Assembly (NCBI GenBank): GCA_023437285.1
Contig: JAEZGP010000619.1
Span: 1-6,470, forward strand
Length of the DNA: 6,470 bases
Source of the DNA: Actinomycetes bacterium
Lineage (GTDB): Bacteria > Actinomycetota > Actinomycetes > Mycobacteriales > Micromonosporaceae
Direction of reading: 5' to 3'
Shown here: positions 6,374 through 6,470 of the stretch, piece after piece
How positions within the stretch are numbered: the first letter of the stretch is position 1
How the letters are laid out: every line of letters starts with the position of its first letter
The notes under the pieces: model-generated
The model's input: only the letters and a program-made list of their open reading frames with translations
The model's database searches: none
Told to the model about the DNA's origin: nothing
Translations under genes and position numbers: made by a program

Positions 6374-6470
6374 GGTCGCGTCGGCGCCGCTGGTCGCGTC
6401 GGCCCCGCCGCCCCGTCGGTCGCGTCGGCTGCGCCGGCCGTGTCGGCCCCGCTGGTCGCGTCGGCCCCGC
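6374..6470. repeat. Tandem array of an 18-base GC-rich unit, open at the window edge
   Basis: Five copies of a unit close to GGTCGCGTCGGCCCCGCT are seen at 6374-6391, 6392-6409, 6418-6435, 6436-6453 and 6454-6470 (last copy cut by one base). The first 12 bases, GGTCGCGTCGGC, are identical in four copies; the fourth copy has GGCCGTGTCGGC. The last six bases vary (GCCGCT, CCCGCC, TGCGCC, CCCGCT). Eight extra bases (6410-6417) split copies two and three and break a common reading frame. The array continues beyond the window. There are no unique spacers, so it is not a CRISPR array. Confidence 0.85.

Noticed and set aside
6374..6470. CRISPR array.
   Set aside because: The units are 18 bases, directly adjacent, with no unique spacers and no dyad symmetry of a CRISPR repeat.

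Overview
The window is GC-rich DNA with third-position G/C codon bias, GTG starts, and promoters that sit directly against start codons. This points to an actinobacterium. Micromonosporaceae is my best guess, from general character only; no marker gene is present to settle it. All six genes look like ordinary chromosomal genes. There is no tRNA, rRNA, CRISPR array, transposase or phage gene.

Left part (1-2230): a copper-type P1B ATPase (CopA-like, minus strand, C-terminal end cut by the window edge) and a small heat-shock protein of the Hsp20 family (plus strand) are transcribed away from each other. The 203-base gap between them carries two clear operators. One is a CsoR-type palindrome (TACCCC-N3-GGGGTA) inside the probable copA promoter, which appears to give a leaderless mRNA. 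The other is a near-perfect CIRCE element, the HrcA binding site, in front of hsp20. Metal stress and heat or protein-damage stress are therefore read out side by side. A very strong hairpin (2183-2229) separates hsp20 from the convergent operon that follows.

Right part (2244-6252): four minus-strand genes form one module, in transcription order sensor histidine kinase (NarL/DesK type, six predicted membrane segments), LuxR/NarL-type response regulator, ABC ATPase (NatA/YhaQ type with C-terminal DUF4162-like domain), and ABC-2 permease (NatB/YhaP type). Kinase and regulator overlap by 4 bases (GTGA). ATPase and permease overlap by 1 base (TGATG). A 57-base gap between regulator and ATPase holds a possible second, leaderless promoter. 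The likely logic is that the two-component system senses an envelope or extracellular signal and switches on the exporter; the substrate cannot be read from the sequence.

Right edge (6266-6470): no gene that I can support. The last 97 bases are a tandem array of an 18-base GC-rich unit (five copies, one 8-base interruption) that runs off the window.

I did not find a convincing new system. The items most worth a second look are the CIRCE-controlled hsp20, the CsoR operator on a leaderless copA promoter, the recurring TANNNT-N6/7-start arrangement at three genes, and the 18-base repeat array.
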